Source: Asterella californica (taxonomy: Eukaryota > Streptophyta > Marchantiopsida > Marchantiales > Aytoniaceae). From it: a DNA stretch of 64,000 nucleotides. Both the position numbers and the translations under genes were made by a program. The stretch's first letter is position 1. Each line of letters begins with the position of its first letter. The notes under the pieces were generated by a model that was given only the letters and a program-made list of their open reading frames with translations, had not been told where the DNA came from and did not search any database. Positions 21,531 to 32,897 of this stretch are shown here, piece by piece. The stretch covers positions 32,272,001 to 32,336,000 of the forward strand of contig JAYKYS010000004.1 of assembly GCA_036924285.1 (NCBI GenBank), in the 5' to 3' direction.

Positions 21531-24071
21531 GGTTTCAGAAAACCCTTGCTCCTACCGATATGAGAATCTCTCAAAGTCTGTCTGTTTCGTTTGTGGTTCG
21601 TACGAACGGTCAGAAACTGCACAGAACGTCTGTCATCTGGACTACAGATCCTAGCATAGTGAGATCCGTCATCCATCACCTTCGTCTCCATTCTAACTGT
21701 AGTGATATAAGGTTGACCAAGAATCACAGGATATGAAGCAGAAGACTGCACGAAGAAGTGCTGATCTACCTCCACATCACCTAGCTTCACCCTCACGTTA
21801 GGACAAGCACCGTATAACTCACCCTTCTGGTTGTTTGCAGCTCGTAGCACCCAACCATGGTTCAGTTCGATAGGCCACTGACCTCTCTCATACACCTCCC
21901 GTGACATGATGTTGATCTCAGAACCGTGATCAACCAAAGCCGCAACAGATTCCAAACTCCCAAGACGAACTCGTATAGCAGTCGTAGCACGAGCTCAGTG
22001 TCTCTTTCTGAAGTCGCTATCAGTAGCTGGACTCTCATCGTCAGGTTCATCATCATCGAACTCAATAGTGTTGGTACCAGCAACTAACGCTTCTTGCTGG
22101 TACTCTGTATCATCAGCCTCCTGAAAATGCACCTTGCCGAACTCTGCATCATTCACAGAAGCTCCTACTATATCTATCATCTGACTTTCAACTTGCTCGG
22201 ACATCACCTGTCTCTTCCGCTTGATGATGTCGATGATCAGCTCGTGAAACTCCCTCTTCGCAATACCAAGAACCTCCCGAAGAGAAAACTCGATTCACGC
22301 GTCAAGTATTCTCTGCTCCAAGATGCTCTTGAGATCAGTTGAAGTCTCAATATCAGCTGCCAACTTATAAGCCGGTCCTTTCCCCTTCTCTTGGGCAGTA
22401 AACCGTCTACCAGCAGTCGTTAGCTCCTGCTGGGATCTCTGCACGTCCTCCATCGGACCTGGTGTAGGTGGATGAGCTGCAGAAGTAGACGGGATGTCCT
22501 CAAGAAGAGCTGCTCGTCTCCTTGTGACCCTCCGTCTATCTCCTATCTCCTCTGGAACTCCAGTATCAAGTTCAGAGGCTTCTCGCCGTCTCTTCTCCTC
22601 CACAGAAGCATCCTGCCAGTGAACGTGTCTATCCACGTCCAAGAATACTTTGATAGACGCAACATCAACAAGATCTCCCCACCCTGTGACCCTACAGATA
22701 GTTTCTGCTCCTCTCTTCAGTACTTCAGAAGGAACTTGATAGGTTTCTTCTCAGTAGTCCTATCTAGCAACGTAGGACTAGAAGAAACTTCAATGTGACC
22801 GGCATATACATCAAGATTTACCGGTGGTGCCATCAATGCATTTACAGTTGCAGCTGCGGCGATCGGAGAAAACTTCTCATGCCTCCTCGTCCAAACTGCG
22901 TGTTCAGCGGCTCTCCAGTCGAAGAAAGGTGTAGCCTACCGTTCTGGTAGCGAACCACACCATTTTGAGGGCAGCCGTAAGCTCTTGACAATCTCCACGA
23001 AAATGATCAGGACTGTCACACCAGATACATCTACGAACAGGAGCACCTCTTGGACGTGCAGCAGCAGGCGCCGGTGGCTGCTCTCTCTGCAGGCTAGCTA
23101 ACTCCACCTTCAGTTCTCTCATCTGCCGAATCAAGTCTTCGATCTGGTTTTGCTGTCCATGGTTCTCTGTAGGTCTCTGAACCGGTGCCCTTTGTGCAGG
23201 AACTGGCACCACTGGTATCAAAGGTACTGCAGCCGGTACAACAGGTCTAGGAGCCGGAGTCGGAGGTTGCTGTACTTGAGGAGCAGTGCGAGGTTGAGTG
23301 GTCACTTCTGCAAGCGGACGTCCTCCCACAGCCACTCTTCTCTTTCTCTGCCTCGTTAGTACAGCCACAACATCCTCAACTCTCCCTCAATCAGTAGTAA
23401 CTCCTCCTTCAGACGATCGGTCAGCCAACATAAAGCATAACCGATCTGCAGTGGCATCATCGGTAGCTTGCAGAAAAAGTTCAGTTCTCCTAGCATCTAG
23501 AGTTATGCGCTCTAGAGTTGAGAGTTGTCGGTATCTCCGATCAAACTCTCTCAACATCTCATTCAGACTCATCATACGACCAGGTTGCTGCTCAACCCAG
23601 TCTAAAAACGTTCTTCTAGTGACTCTCTCTGAATCTTCTTCGAGAAACTCCTCTCGAAGCGATCGCTCAAAACTCATCGACACACCTAGATTCCTTCTCT
23701 GTTTGTCCCTAACTTGGTCCCGCAACTCAAGAATTACAGCTAACTCAAAATAGGATATCATCTCTATATCAATAACTCTAACCAGTTCCATCTCTCCTCG
23801 GTACTCACGCAGATATCTAGAAATATCTCTTCCTTTCAAACCTTTCACATCTATTAACTATCGCTTGCAAAGCTTTGGTAGATTTCAACTCACCCCCTCC
23901 AACGATCGGATGCTGTTGGACCAAGGCCGCAAGCGTCTTCAGAATCTCAGTTGTGTCGAGGCCAGATGCAGATGTCACTGCAGTCGCAGGGACTACAGTA
24001 GGTGCTGCAGCAGACGTAGATGCAGCAGCCATAGAGGTAGCACCAGCAGCGCTTCCGCTCTTTTGATCCAT
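21521..24071 (-). pseudogene. gag: gag-protease of element D
   Basis: It starts at the ATG at 24071 (MDQKSGSAAG) and ends at the conserved Leu-Leu-stop at 21523-21521. The zinc knuckle reads CIWCDSPDHFRGDC (about 23030-22990). The protease has VDHGSEIN (about 21940-21917) and VILGQPY. Breaks: a frame change near 23830-23848, a TGA for Trp at about 23386, small indels between about 22980 and 22650, a TGA at 22295 (CGA in B) and a TGA for the Trp of HWARAT at about 21995. A GGGTTTT heptamer at 21545-21539 sits in the gag-protease phase as in B and C. Confidence 0.82.
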
Positions 24072-24120
24072 CTTCCTCTTCGTCTTGGAACTCAACTTCA
24101 CGGTCAATCACCCCAAGAAG

Positions 24121-24139
24121 CCTCTCAGTGGAAGCACCA
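24121..24139 (-). promoter_or_regulatory. Primer binding site of element D
   Basis: On the minus strand TGGTGCTTCCACTGAGAGG begins seven bases inside the LTR end. Apart from the last base it is the same tRNA-Thr-like site as in B and C. The spacer is TACAATC rather than TC. Confidence 0.65.
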
Positions 24140-24146
24140 GATTGTA

Positions 24147-25867
24147 TGTCGAGGCGAGAGTTTCCTGGGAAGGGCGAACCTTCTAGCTGTGATATGATCG
24201 TGAAGAGGAGGGCGAAAACCACACACGGAATATGGACCGTAAGAGAACACACCACCATGATTTCGATCCGGTCAAGATAAAACACACGGCGTGCAAGTAG
24301 ATCTTTAACTCCAGATCATGCAGATTGAAAAGCTCATGCTCAAGGACTCAGAATATCAGAAAACTGCTCATGTGAAGCACCAGCGCGTTCACCTAGAAGC
24401 TTCTCATTTTCTTTTCAGAAAAGTATGCGTACAAGTTGTAAGTCTCCTCTCTACTCGATTCTGTCTACAAAGCTCAATCTCTCGATGTCAAAAACTCTGA
24501 TCAATCAGAAAATCTCTTTAGACGTAACCTCTGTGTAAAATTTCTCTCCTCAGTTCTACTATTTCTCTCTACTCGATAGTCTCCGCAAGGTAAACTCTAT
24601 ACTGCTCGATGATCGGCAATCTGCGATAATGCGATAATGGCCTGAGAATTCTCTCTCTCTCCGGAGTACTCCTTCTGGATTTTCCTCCACCCTACGTAAC
24701 CTTCAGTGTCACATGGCAGGGGTAAAAGACGCCCTAAACAGATGGCAGCAGAAAAATAAATCACTGATAACAAATCTACACGTAAGAAGACTATTTCACT
24801 AAGCTTCGCAGGTTCATCTGTACGGAAGGCCACCGAGTCGGTCGTACAGTCAGAATATGACACCTCCATCCGAAGTAACTCCACCACGGCTACCTCTGGC
24901 CACCGGAATCACCTCGTTCTGACACGTGGAGCCCGAGTTATCATCATTGTCGTTTCCCGGCCCCCTTAAACTTCGGAGTGCCGTAAGTATTGCCTCAGGT
25001 ATCAGTTTCACTTGATTTTTCGACCCAAGTGAATAATATTTCGAACTCTACATTTTTCTACAAAAGAATTGGCACCGACTTGGAGTATCTTTGATGCCAT
25101 CTCGCTACCCCAGGACTTAGAGGACCGCAACCGAATTCATACTAATTACCCCGACAACCCGAAGATGAGAGGTCCATTTCGAAACCCGGTGGTAATCTCC
25201 CTCTAGCATCCACACTACGTGACTGCACTAGTGCAGGGGTAGACGGAGGCGTCCTGCATTCACGATACGTTTAAAGGACATCTAGTGTCCTGCCCCTAAG
25301 TAGTTAACTTGGTGCCCCTCATATTCCCCCGAAGGGGCCAGCCTACTCCAAGCCGGTTGTGAGTCCGAAGGGATTTGATCCGGAGACCTCCTCCCTACAA
25401 GTTTCTCAGCTACACCACGGAAGCTGATCTCACAACTGGTTTTGAAGACCAGTTTCTAAGCTCATATGCTAGAAAACTGCGGTATTTCATCTTTCCTTTG
25501 CTAACACGAAGTGCCATAACTTTGCTCTTTTTGTACATTTCGAATTTTAAACAAATATTAAATACTAAAATCTACATGAGAAAAATCTAAAAAGTATTTT
25601 TCGAACTCACTCAGATTTATGGTAAATTTCCCGGTATCAAAAATCTTGTAGAAGAACTCCAAGTAACTTTTCGCCTGCAACTCCGTTTGTAACTTTTAAA
25701 CATACCACGGTGATCAGCGCAACGAGACCTGCGCCGTGGTGTTTTCAGATTTTTGAATGCTCACTTGCTCCAGAATCGCTTCTCTGAGGTCTTAGCTTCA
25801 CTCAAAAAGACTAACTTCTAACTGAGAGGTGAATTATTCACTATGTTGAATAATTCACATCACGACA
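24147..25867 (-). repeat. 5' LTR of element D (1721 bp)
   Basis: It runs from TGTCGTGATG at 25867 to CTCGACA at 24147. The first ~110 bp and the last ~60 bp match the B LTR. The centre is different and about 400 bp longer, in part because of a tRNA-like SINE-type module near 25.4 kb. Confidence 0.78.
25360..25440 (-). repeat. tRNA-derived SINE-like module in the D LTR
   Basis: On the minus strand CTTCCGTGGTGTAGCTGAG resembles a pol III A box, and GGATCAAATCC about 40 bp later is close to a B box (GGTTCAAATCC). It is not a working tRNA. The body of the SINE may extend towards 24.9 kb, but its end is not clear. Confidence 0.45.
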
Positions 25868-26547
25868 ATGTACAGATAACAGAAGAACGGGGTGAGATGT
25901 CCTCCTGCCGAGGTGCCCAAGTACACCAGTTCTGCCTGCACATATGCGTGGAAGAAAGCACTCTAGTTGATGGGCAGCCCTTCCCAAACGGCTTCCAAGA
26001 ACTCCACGTCCTGGTCTCCAAGGTACCTCGTATTCTGCGCCTTCTCCTTGGGAAAGAGGTGAAGGAACAGCTTCGCCAGAAGATGCTTCTGCGGCTCCCG
26101 GTAAGCTTCGACCTTCCTCCCGTTTCTTCTCTATCTGTCCTCCCGAAAGAGGCAAGTTGTGCTCTCCGGCACATGCCACTTCCCCGAGATCATGGGTAGG
26201 ATCTTCTTCTCTAACTCATATCCTCGGTTCTCTGCTTCTGGCATGTGGAAGGTCCTACGCCACATTCCGCTGTTCAGGAAGACGGTCTTCCACGAGCTAC
26301 TCCTGCCTTCGCAGATACACGGTTGCGGGGAGGCAATGCTGCCCAAACCTCCTCCAGAAGATCCTGGTCTGCGAGGTTCTAATCTCACAGGAAGAAGTCG
26401 AGACCCAACTCCTTGATGAAGGGTTTGGCCTCGACCAACTCTGCTGCTAATGCAACACCAACCCTTGAGGATGCATCGACATACTTCAAGCTCTGTTACA
26501 CTAAGCCACACGCACTTACTGTGAGCCGAAGGCTCAGTCCTTCCCAA
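25868..26547 (-). pseudogene. Unrecognised broken coding stretch
   Basis: Two minus-strand pieces look protein-like in composition. The first is an open 139-codon run ending at 26131 (with WKTVFLNSGMWRRTFHMPE). The second is a further run in a shifted frame containing LLAKLFLHLFPKEK and FFHAYVQAELVYLGTSAGG, broken by one stop. I do not recognise the family. It may be an accessory ORF of a plant-type retrotransposon. The stretch is cut at D. Confidence 0.35.
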
Positions 26548-27137
26548 GTTCTCGCAATCTAGCTTCCACTCTCAGAAGACGAATCTAGTCTTCCAGAAGA
26601 CAACTATTCCGTCTTCCGGGATTCTAACAGTGCTTCCTAAGTAGCTCTCATCTTCCGAGCTATATCTAACCAATCCTAACTAAGCAAGGCATCGCATGGA
26701 TCCCCAAGAAGACAACCCACCTTGCATTTCATCCTACTTCTTAACAGAAGATACAAGATCTGTGAGAAGCAAAGTGTATGAAAAGTTCAGAAGATGGTCA
26801 TGGGCTCCTGCTGTGACAGTGGCCTCCAGGAAGACTCCCGAGACAGCTTCTGATTCAATGACATTCTCGGAAGACTTCCCGCAGCCAGGCTTCCCTTCAC
26901 TAATCTCTAAATAATCCTCCTTTAGCTGGATTATTACCAACACCTGTCTTCTGCTTCCGACATGCAATCTAACCTCACAATAGACACAAGACATTCATAC
27001 TCTGTTCTTCCAACTTCTCACCTCTCATACACACTCAGAAGAAGCTTGCTGCATGACGAGAAGACATGACCCTCGACCATTCTCTCCAGATTCTGCCAGC
27101 AAGACTTCTCAAATCTCTCTTCTAAGTTCGGGAAGAA

Positions 27138-28590
27138 GAAACATTCTGCCAGCCTTTCCAGTCTTCTAGTCTCTCTAGGAAGATGTAGATTTGAGAAGCT
27201 CGGAAGATCGGGAGCCACATGCCTGATTCCCAACTTCCAGCTTCTTGAAACAACAAACAACTCACCAAGTCACTCAGGATTCGTACCAAGCTGTGGTGCC
27301 CACAAATTACAGGATTCACGAATTTTTGAAATTTTTAGGATTAATAACTTGTTTGTATAACTGAAGAAGCGTTGTTACTTAAGATTACGGCTTCCTTAGA
27401 AGGAAGATGATAATGAGCTGTTTGTAATAATAAGTTGACTTCTTTGGAAGACGACCGTCTTCCGGAAAGCGTCTTCTCGGTGATGTCTTCGGAACACGGA
27501 AGACGGCGGAAGACACGCATCTTCCAGAAGACGACGAACCTCGAAGGCCTAACCACGGATTTTTCAAGTAAAGGAGTAGGTGTACCTACTAGGTAACACC
27601 AAGACGGTAGGTAGGTCGGGTAAGTCATCTAGGGTCAAAATCCCTAAACTGCGGGGAAGATGCGCAAGAAGCGCATTAGCAGATTTTCAGCTTCCCGCAA
27701 CAGGAGCGCTTCTTGGTTGAGAAGATTGACTCGAGGGATTGATTCGAGTGAGGAAGGCAGCGAGGTGAAATTGAGTGAGGTGAGGATCAATTAGAAGCTA
27801 GAAGGAAGGCGAGGTCGAATTGCTGAAGCGCAGAAAGCGTAGTGAGCTGAAGGCGTTTCTTGTGAACTCTCGGAAGCTGACATTGGAGGACAGCTAAGTG
27901 GAATCGAAGGTGGACGGCTTAATTGATTAAGGTGTAGTCAGGAGCTGAAAGAGGAAGCAGCTCAGTGGGGTCGCATTGGAGCTGGGACCAGAGCCGGAAG
28001 CGCGCGGAAGAAGAAGACAACTCGAGAAGCAGACTGAAGATAGTAGAGATTCTTCTCATGTTCTTTTCCCTTCCCATTGCTTCTCGCCTTTGTTTGGTAT
28101 CCTCCGTGCTTCCCCGGTGGTTTGCAGGCAACCTGATCGATCGATTCCCCCATCCTTATTTTCTTATTGTGACATTGGACGCGGAAGCGCTGCCTAATTT
28201 CTGTCAGACATCTTCTTGCTTCTTCTCGAGTTCAATTCGAGCTTCCATACCCCTAGTCCTCAAATTGAAGATCCCATCTATCAATTTCCCTACCCTATCA
28301 TCTCTCTACTCCCAGAACATTGAACAGAAGACGCTTCGAAAATTGGAACATCTTCGGAAGACTGTCTTCGGAAGTCAACTGTACACAATTCATATCAAGA
28401 GTGGATTTGCTTTGGTTTGGTATTAAGAGAGGCTTGGTACTAATTCCGAGTGGCTTGGAAAGTTGTTTTGTTATTTCGAGAAGTTGGAAGTCGGGAACTA
28501 GGCCTGTGCCTCTCGATCTTCCAAGCTCCTCAAATCCACATCTTCCTAGAGAGACTAGAAGGCTGGAAGGGCTGGCAAAATGCGCGAGAA
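27138..28590. repeat. Imperfect inverted repeat, arms 27138-27296 and 28434-28590
   Basis: The reverse complement of the left arm matches the right arm over about 155 bp at roughly 80% by eye. Shared stretches are GCTTGGTAC, GAGAAGTTGGAAGT-like, GATCTTCC, CTACATCTTCCTAGAGAG and GGCTGGCA. The 1.1-kb spacer has no gene I can name. It may be terminal inverted repeats of a DNA element, or two copies of a repeat in opposite orientation. Confidence 0.6.
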
Positions 28591-28637
28591 GACGTGAGGG
28601 TCCATTTCGGATCTCTTCTGTCCGACCCATAGCAGCT

Positions 28638-29748
28638 TTTGCGCGCCTACCGTCTTGTTGCGCCAGCGGAAGCTCTAACTCAGTAGGTCACAAATTTTAC
28701 ACCGCTAACCTGCAAACACAATCACACGTTAGCGTCCATGCATCACTTACCTTTTCTCAGTTTGGTCCGGATCGGAGCCGGACCGTCTCCCTAATCATCA
28801 AGCTCAGCAGTTCCTAAGTCCCGACCTAGACCTCCTTAGGTCGGTCCCAAACATGAGCAAGTCACAAGATGACTTGGGACGGACTTCCCATAAAGTCTAG
28901 GTCCTAAACGGTGCCTCCAGCACACCTAGCGGTCCAACCGTCCGTGATGTCCGTCTGGGTCTAGGCTCCTGAACGGTGGTCTAACCCGCCGACTCGTTCC
29001 CTAGTCTTGCCCCAGCCCTTACATCGTTCCTAAGTCTAGACGTCCAAGTCTAGATCAGAACGTGCCTTGGAACCGGCCCAGCCATCACCTCATGCCCCCA
29101 GAGTCGGTCCGTCAAACCCTGGAGTCGGGTGACTCGTCCTGGCCCACCCAGGCATCGAGCCCCCCCTCATATATATTTGGGGATCGGCGGCCCCGCCCTC
29201 CTCTTTGGTCCCTGAAAATTATACCACAATCCGATTGTGGTTCGGTCATAACTTCCAACTCGGAGGTCAGATCGAGGAGTGTTATATATCACTGGAAAGC
29301 TCTCGACGAGACCTTTCCAATGTTACCTCACTCGCCTCGAGATCTTACGTGGAGCTCCGTCCACGACCTAAAACGTCCCTGGAGCTCTAACACTTAGTCA
29401 TTTTTCGGAAACCTGTGGTCTAGACCCAGACTCGAACCCTATGATTCGCCTGCGTTTCGGACCCACGTCTCGGTCCCACGTCTTTGACCTATGTGTGAGA
29501 CTCATGTTTCAGCCCGTTCTCAGACTCGCCTCCTTAGGTCAACGTTCGTCTGGGGCCCTCTTGGGGTACCCCTTTATGTCCTAACCCAAGGTTCCAATCT
29601 TGGTTCAGAGAACCACTTAGGGTTCATCTGATCCCGACTTCCCGGCCAAGCCGTTAAGTCCTACTCACAGCGCTCACAACCTAGCGCAAGTCCGCTAAGG
29701 TTCTGTTGTTCGCGTCTGCGTCCGATCTTGAGAATGAGACTCACGACA
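28638..29748 (-). repeat. 3' LTR of chromovirus E (~1.1 kb)
   Basis: On the minus strand it begins TGTCGTGAGTCTC at 29748 after a GTGGGGGTGAG purine tract and ends near GCGCAAAA at 28638. It aligns along its length with the F 5' LTR. A TATA-like ATATATAT lies near 29170. Confidence 0.82.
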
Positions 29749-29764
29749 CTCACCCCCACTTTGG

Positions 29765-30468
29765 AGGTTGATGCTCTCATCAACAATGATCCTTTAAGTT
29801 AACACCAAGTTCAAAATGGGTAGCCAACCCCTTGGCGTCAGAATTACGTTCTGGTAGCTAACTCGCAATTTCTTCTTGGCTTGAGTCTTAAGTTGTCGCT
29901 AGAACACTTAGAAAATTTCATTTAGTCTCGAGAAAAGCCTTACCTTTTTGGCTTACCCTAAACAAAACTAGTTGACAATTTCTAAACATTCTACTTAAGA
30001 CTCTAACTTGCTAACTACAAGTATTCACACCTACTTACAAGGTCCCCCGAAACTCACTTTCCGGTCGCAATCTGATTTGACTTAGACGCGCGACTAAGTT
30101 TACTTTGTAGAAAACCACAAAGCAAGATCATCCCAAGCCCCAAGACAAGTATGAAATTTCATACTTGCTTTGCCAACGCTACGGCAAACCTAAGTCTTGA
30201 CATTAAGACTTAGTCTTGATTTAGATGCTTATCCAAACCAGCTCGCTTCCTTTGAGTGTGCTTCGTTCCTCCTCTTGACAACATCCTAGGCATCTGATCA
30301 GAACTAGTCATAGCCATGCACTACCAAAACACTAGACCAAGTCAAAGCTACAAAGTCCATCGGCCCAAATCGCCTCAAGTTGCTACTCGTATGGTTCGTC
30401 GTTTCTTCATCCTTTGCTGGAAGGAGATGTCCTCATCTTGCTAACGCCCTTGTTGTCCTTGTCTCCGT
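29765..30468 (-). other. 3' untranslated part of chromovirus E
   Basis: It lies between the pol end and the LTR and corresponds to F 54.59-55.26 kb. The last codons of E pol are near the C insertion site. No other gene is seen. Confidence 0.7.
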
Positions 30469-30969
30469 TGTCGTATTGTACATAGGTCTATACAGGGAAA
30501 AGTATTGCAGAGAGACTTTTTTCTATATTGTGTAAAGGAAGCTGCCCTGCAGCTTAACAAGCTAGGCAAGAGCTAAGCTGGGGCTATGCTTGACAAGCTG
30601 CCCCTTACCTTGGGTTGGAATATCACCCCTAAAGGAGTCGAAAGACACTGGGATGCAAAGCTCGACGAGGAGAGCGACCTCATGCTTCTAGTTTTGACAG
30701 AAAGTATTTTAAGCAATAGTTAGTACTAGTTTTAGGCTGTGAAATATGTGAAAGAGGGAAATCCGTCGATTCTGGTTCGTGACTCGAACTCAGAATCAGA
30801 TAGCGTGAGCGTGTAGGTGTTCACAAATACTATAGTTTTGACTCCTTGTTCATTAAAAATGGAGTTGTATAGAGAAGTTAGTGTAGGAAAGACTAGTGAA
30901 GATTTTACAGAAAAATTTCTTCAGGTAAACATATGTACAAAAGTTTTTACCTTTTTGAACGGAACCAAA

Positions 30970-31034
30970 GGCCATCCCAGTGATAGGGCGCCTGCCTAGG
31001 AGGGAAGTGGTCTCAGGATCAATCCCTCCTGGCC
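30970..31034 (+). repeat. tRNA-derived SINE-like module in the C 5' LTR
   Basis: ATCCCAGTGATAGGGCGC is close to the pol III A box of many tRNAs, and GGATCAATCC about 40 bp on is a near B box. GGCCA and TGGCC can pair as an acceptor-like stem. It recurs in the 3' LTR (39560) and in element I. A SINE body may follow to about 31306, closing with an inverted pair CCTGAATATACTA / TAGTATATTCAGG. Confidence 0.5.
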
Positions 31035-31389
31035 TCTGGTTCCTATTCCAGCATGTTGGCCTCCTGGAATGGAGTCTATGTTGGATATGCAGCCACGTCC
31101 TGCATATCTAGGGGCGGGAGACCGATATCTCCCTTAATCATGGGCTTCCTGGCCTAAGCCTCCGCATGCCATCCTGAATATACTATGGGAGATACCTGGT
31201 GCGCATATGGGGGGGCTGTAAGCCCTGTGGGGCAGCCTCATAAGTGTTGGAGCTTCGGCCTACATTGGATGGCTTGTAGTATATTCAGGGTGGCATCAAG
31301 ATGGCATCGAGGGCACGGGAAACTTTTGTTGATTATTATGTACGCATAAGGACAGCAGAGGAACAGCTTTAGATGGGGCCTTAAAATTA

Positions 31390-32047
31390 AAGCGAAAGAT
31401 TACAGCGGAAGCGGAAGGTTACAACGGAAAACTGAAGCGGAAGATTACCGCGGAAGCTTGAAGCGGAAGACTACAGCGGAAGCGGAAGATTACCGCGGAA
31501 GCTTGAAGCGGAATATTACAGCGGAAGCGGAAAACTACAGCGGAAGCAGAAGATTACCGCGGAAGCTTGAAGCGGAATATTCCAGCGGAAGCTTGAAGTG
31601 GAATATTCCAGCGGAAGCGGAAAACTACAGCGGAAGCAGAAGATTACCGCGGAAGCTTGAAGCGGAATATTCCAGCAGAAGCGGAAGATTACTGCGGAAG
31701 CTTGAAGCGGAATATTACAGCGGAAGCGGAAAACTACAGCGGAAGCGGAAGATTACCGTGGAAAACTACAGCGGAAGCGGAAGATTACCGCGGAAGCTTG
31801 AAGCGGAATATTACAGCGGAAGCGGAAAACTACAGCGGAAGCAGAAGATTACCGCGGAAGCTTGAAGCGGAATATTCCAACAGAAGCGAAAGATTACCGC
31901 GGAAGCTTGAAGCGGAATATTACAGCGGAAGCAGAAAACTACAGCGGAAGCGGAAGATTACCGCGGAAGCTTGAAGCGGAAGATTACAGTGGAAGCGGAA
32001 GATTACAACAGAAGCTTGAAGCGGAAGATTACAGCGGAGGCGGAAGG
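31390..32047 (+). repeat. AGCGGAAG tandem array in the C 5' LTR
   Basis: Words such as AGCGGAAG, GATTACCGCGGAAGCTTGA and ATTACAGCGGAAGCGG are tandemly arranged with a main period of about 64 bp. It has about two more units than the 3' LTR array. Open frames through it come from the repeat, not from a gene. Confidence 0.85.
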
Positions 32048-32838
32048 AGGAGAATTAGAGTTTAAGAGGGGGGCAGCTTAGCTAAGGCCCTGCTTCTGAT
32101 AAGTGACTGCGCTGATAAGGACAGCAGGGGGGCAGCTTAAGCTGAGGCCTTTACTTTTAGGTAAAATACCTGCGGCGACTTGGGATCGGGGGACAGTTTT
32201 TGCAAAGGAATGTTTTTGAGAGAGCTGAAGCGGAACACGCAGGAGAAGCTAAGAAGCTAGGGAAAGATCAAATTGGGGACAGATTGAATTGGGAGATCAT
32301 CGTAGGGAGAGGGGCAGGAGTTTTAAGCTTGGACGCTGTCTAATAAACGATTCGGAGGAGAAATTGCTCTCAGGAGGCAGTTTTATTGAGAGAGATCGCT
32401 TGAAAATCTACAGAGGACTTTTGATCGACGCTGGATCAAGTTTCTGAGAGTTTCAGTTGGGGCAAAGAGAGAAATAAGATTCATTGGTCCGAATTTCACT
32501 ATTAGGTTCAGATTGAGACGTACTTGGTAGACTTTTGGTTGAGAGCTGATTGACGGGAGAGAAAGACACGCAAGGGAGGAAGAAGAGAGAGATTTTCTTT
32601 ACAGTTGAAGAGATTGATGATGCAGCGACACTGAAATAAAGTTATTTCGACTCCTGAGAGATCTATCTGTGTACTTGAGTGTGTATTTGAGTGTTTGTTT
32701 TGTAATTGGTGAGCACAAGGAGCAGTGTTTTGAGATCTCACCGTCAGCAGCAACCTATTTTCCTTTCTGGTCATTTTTCTCTGATCGGTCACAGTCAGGA
32801 GGTCCGCCCTCCCCAAGAAAGACTCTCAACTCGACATC

Positions 32839-32857
32839 TGGTGCTTCCACTGAGAGC
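32839..32857 (+). promoter_or_regulatory. Primer binding site of element C
   Basis: TGGTGCTTCCACTGAGAGC starts two bases after the LTR, identical to element B; tRNA-Thr-like. Confidence 0.65.
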
Positions 32858-32897
32858 TATTGGGGTGATTGATTTGGAGATTGACTGAATTGAGAAG

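Larger units (their letters stand above)
20099..25867 (-). mobile_element. Ty3/gypsy element D (B-like), 3' half missing
   Basis: On the minus strand the 5' LTR starts at 25867 (TGTCGTGATG), followed by primer site, gag, protease, pol N-terminus and RT. Homology stops in RT just after RLEEVH at about 20101. RNase H, integrase and 3' LTR are absent. ATGTA occurs at both edges (20099-20103 and 25868-25872), but an internally truncated end should not carry a target duplication, so this may be chance. D lies inverted relative to B. Confidence 0.82.
25868..28637. other. Unresolved repetitive segment between D and chromovirus E
   Basis: No complete gene is recognised. The left part has a broken minus-strand coding stretch. 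The middle and right have a long imperfect inverted repeat. GAAGAC/GTCTTC words are abundant, as in element H, which suggests a relation to H. No aligned homology to H was found by eye. Confidence 0.5.
28638..30468 (-). mobile_element. Chromovirus E, part 1: 3' LTR and 3' end
   Basis: This is the 3' end of a minus-strand chromovirus whose other parts are at 41298-43120, 46307-48801 and 57484-58725. It holds the 3' LTR, the purine tract and about 700 bp that match F 54.53-55.28 kb in reverse complement, including the end of pol. Element C interrupts it at 30468 with target duplication CCGT. Confidence 0.85.
30469..32836 (+). repeat. 5' LTR of element C
   Basis: It begins TGTCGTATTG and ends CTCGACA. 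It contains a SINE-like module (30970 onward), a tandem array (31390-32047) and an AATAAA at 32635-32640. The many GGGGCAGCTTA-type words around the array recur. Confidence 0.9.

Noticed and set aside
25868..28637. The 3' half and 3' LTR of element H
   Set aside because: Word composition is similar, but no aligned match to the H LTR was found by eye and no RT or integrase motif is visible. Left unresolved.
30970..31034. A functional tRNA gene
   Set aside because: The A/B boxes are tRNA-like, but the stems are imperfect and it recurs at fixed positions in LTRs, which fits a SINE relic.
31390..32047. Array resembling a CRISPR
   Set aside because: There are no unique spacers, the units are diverged, it lies inside a eukaryotic LTR, and no cas genes are present.
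31458..32065. Open reading frames of up to 135 codons through the AGCGGAAG array
   Set aside because: They are produced by a repeat without stops in several frames. The 64-bp period is not a multiple of three, so no stable protein repeat exists.
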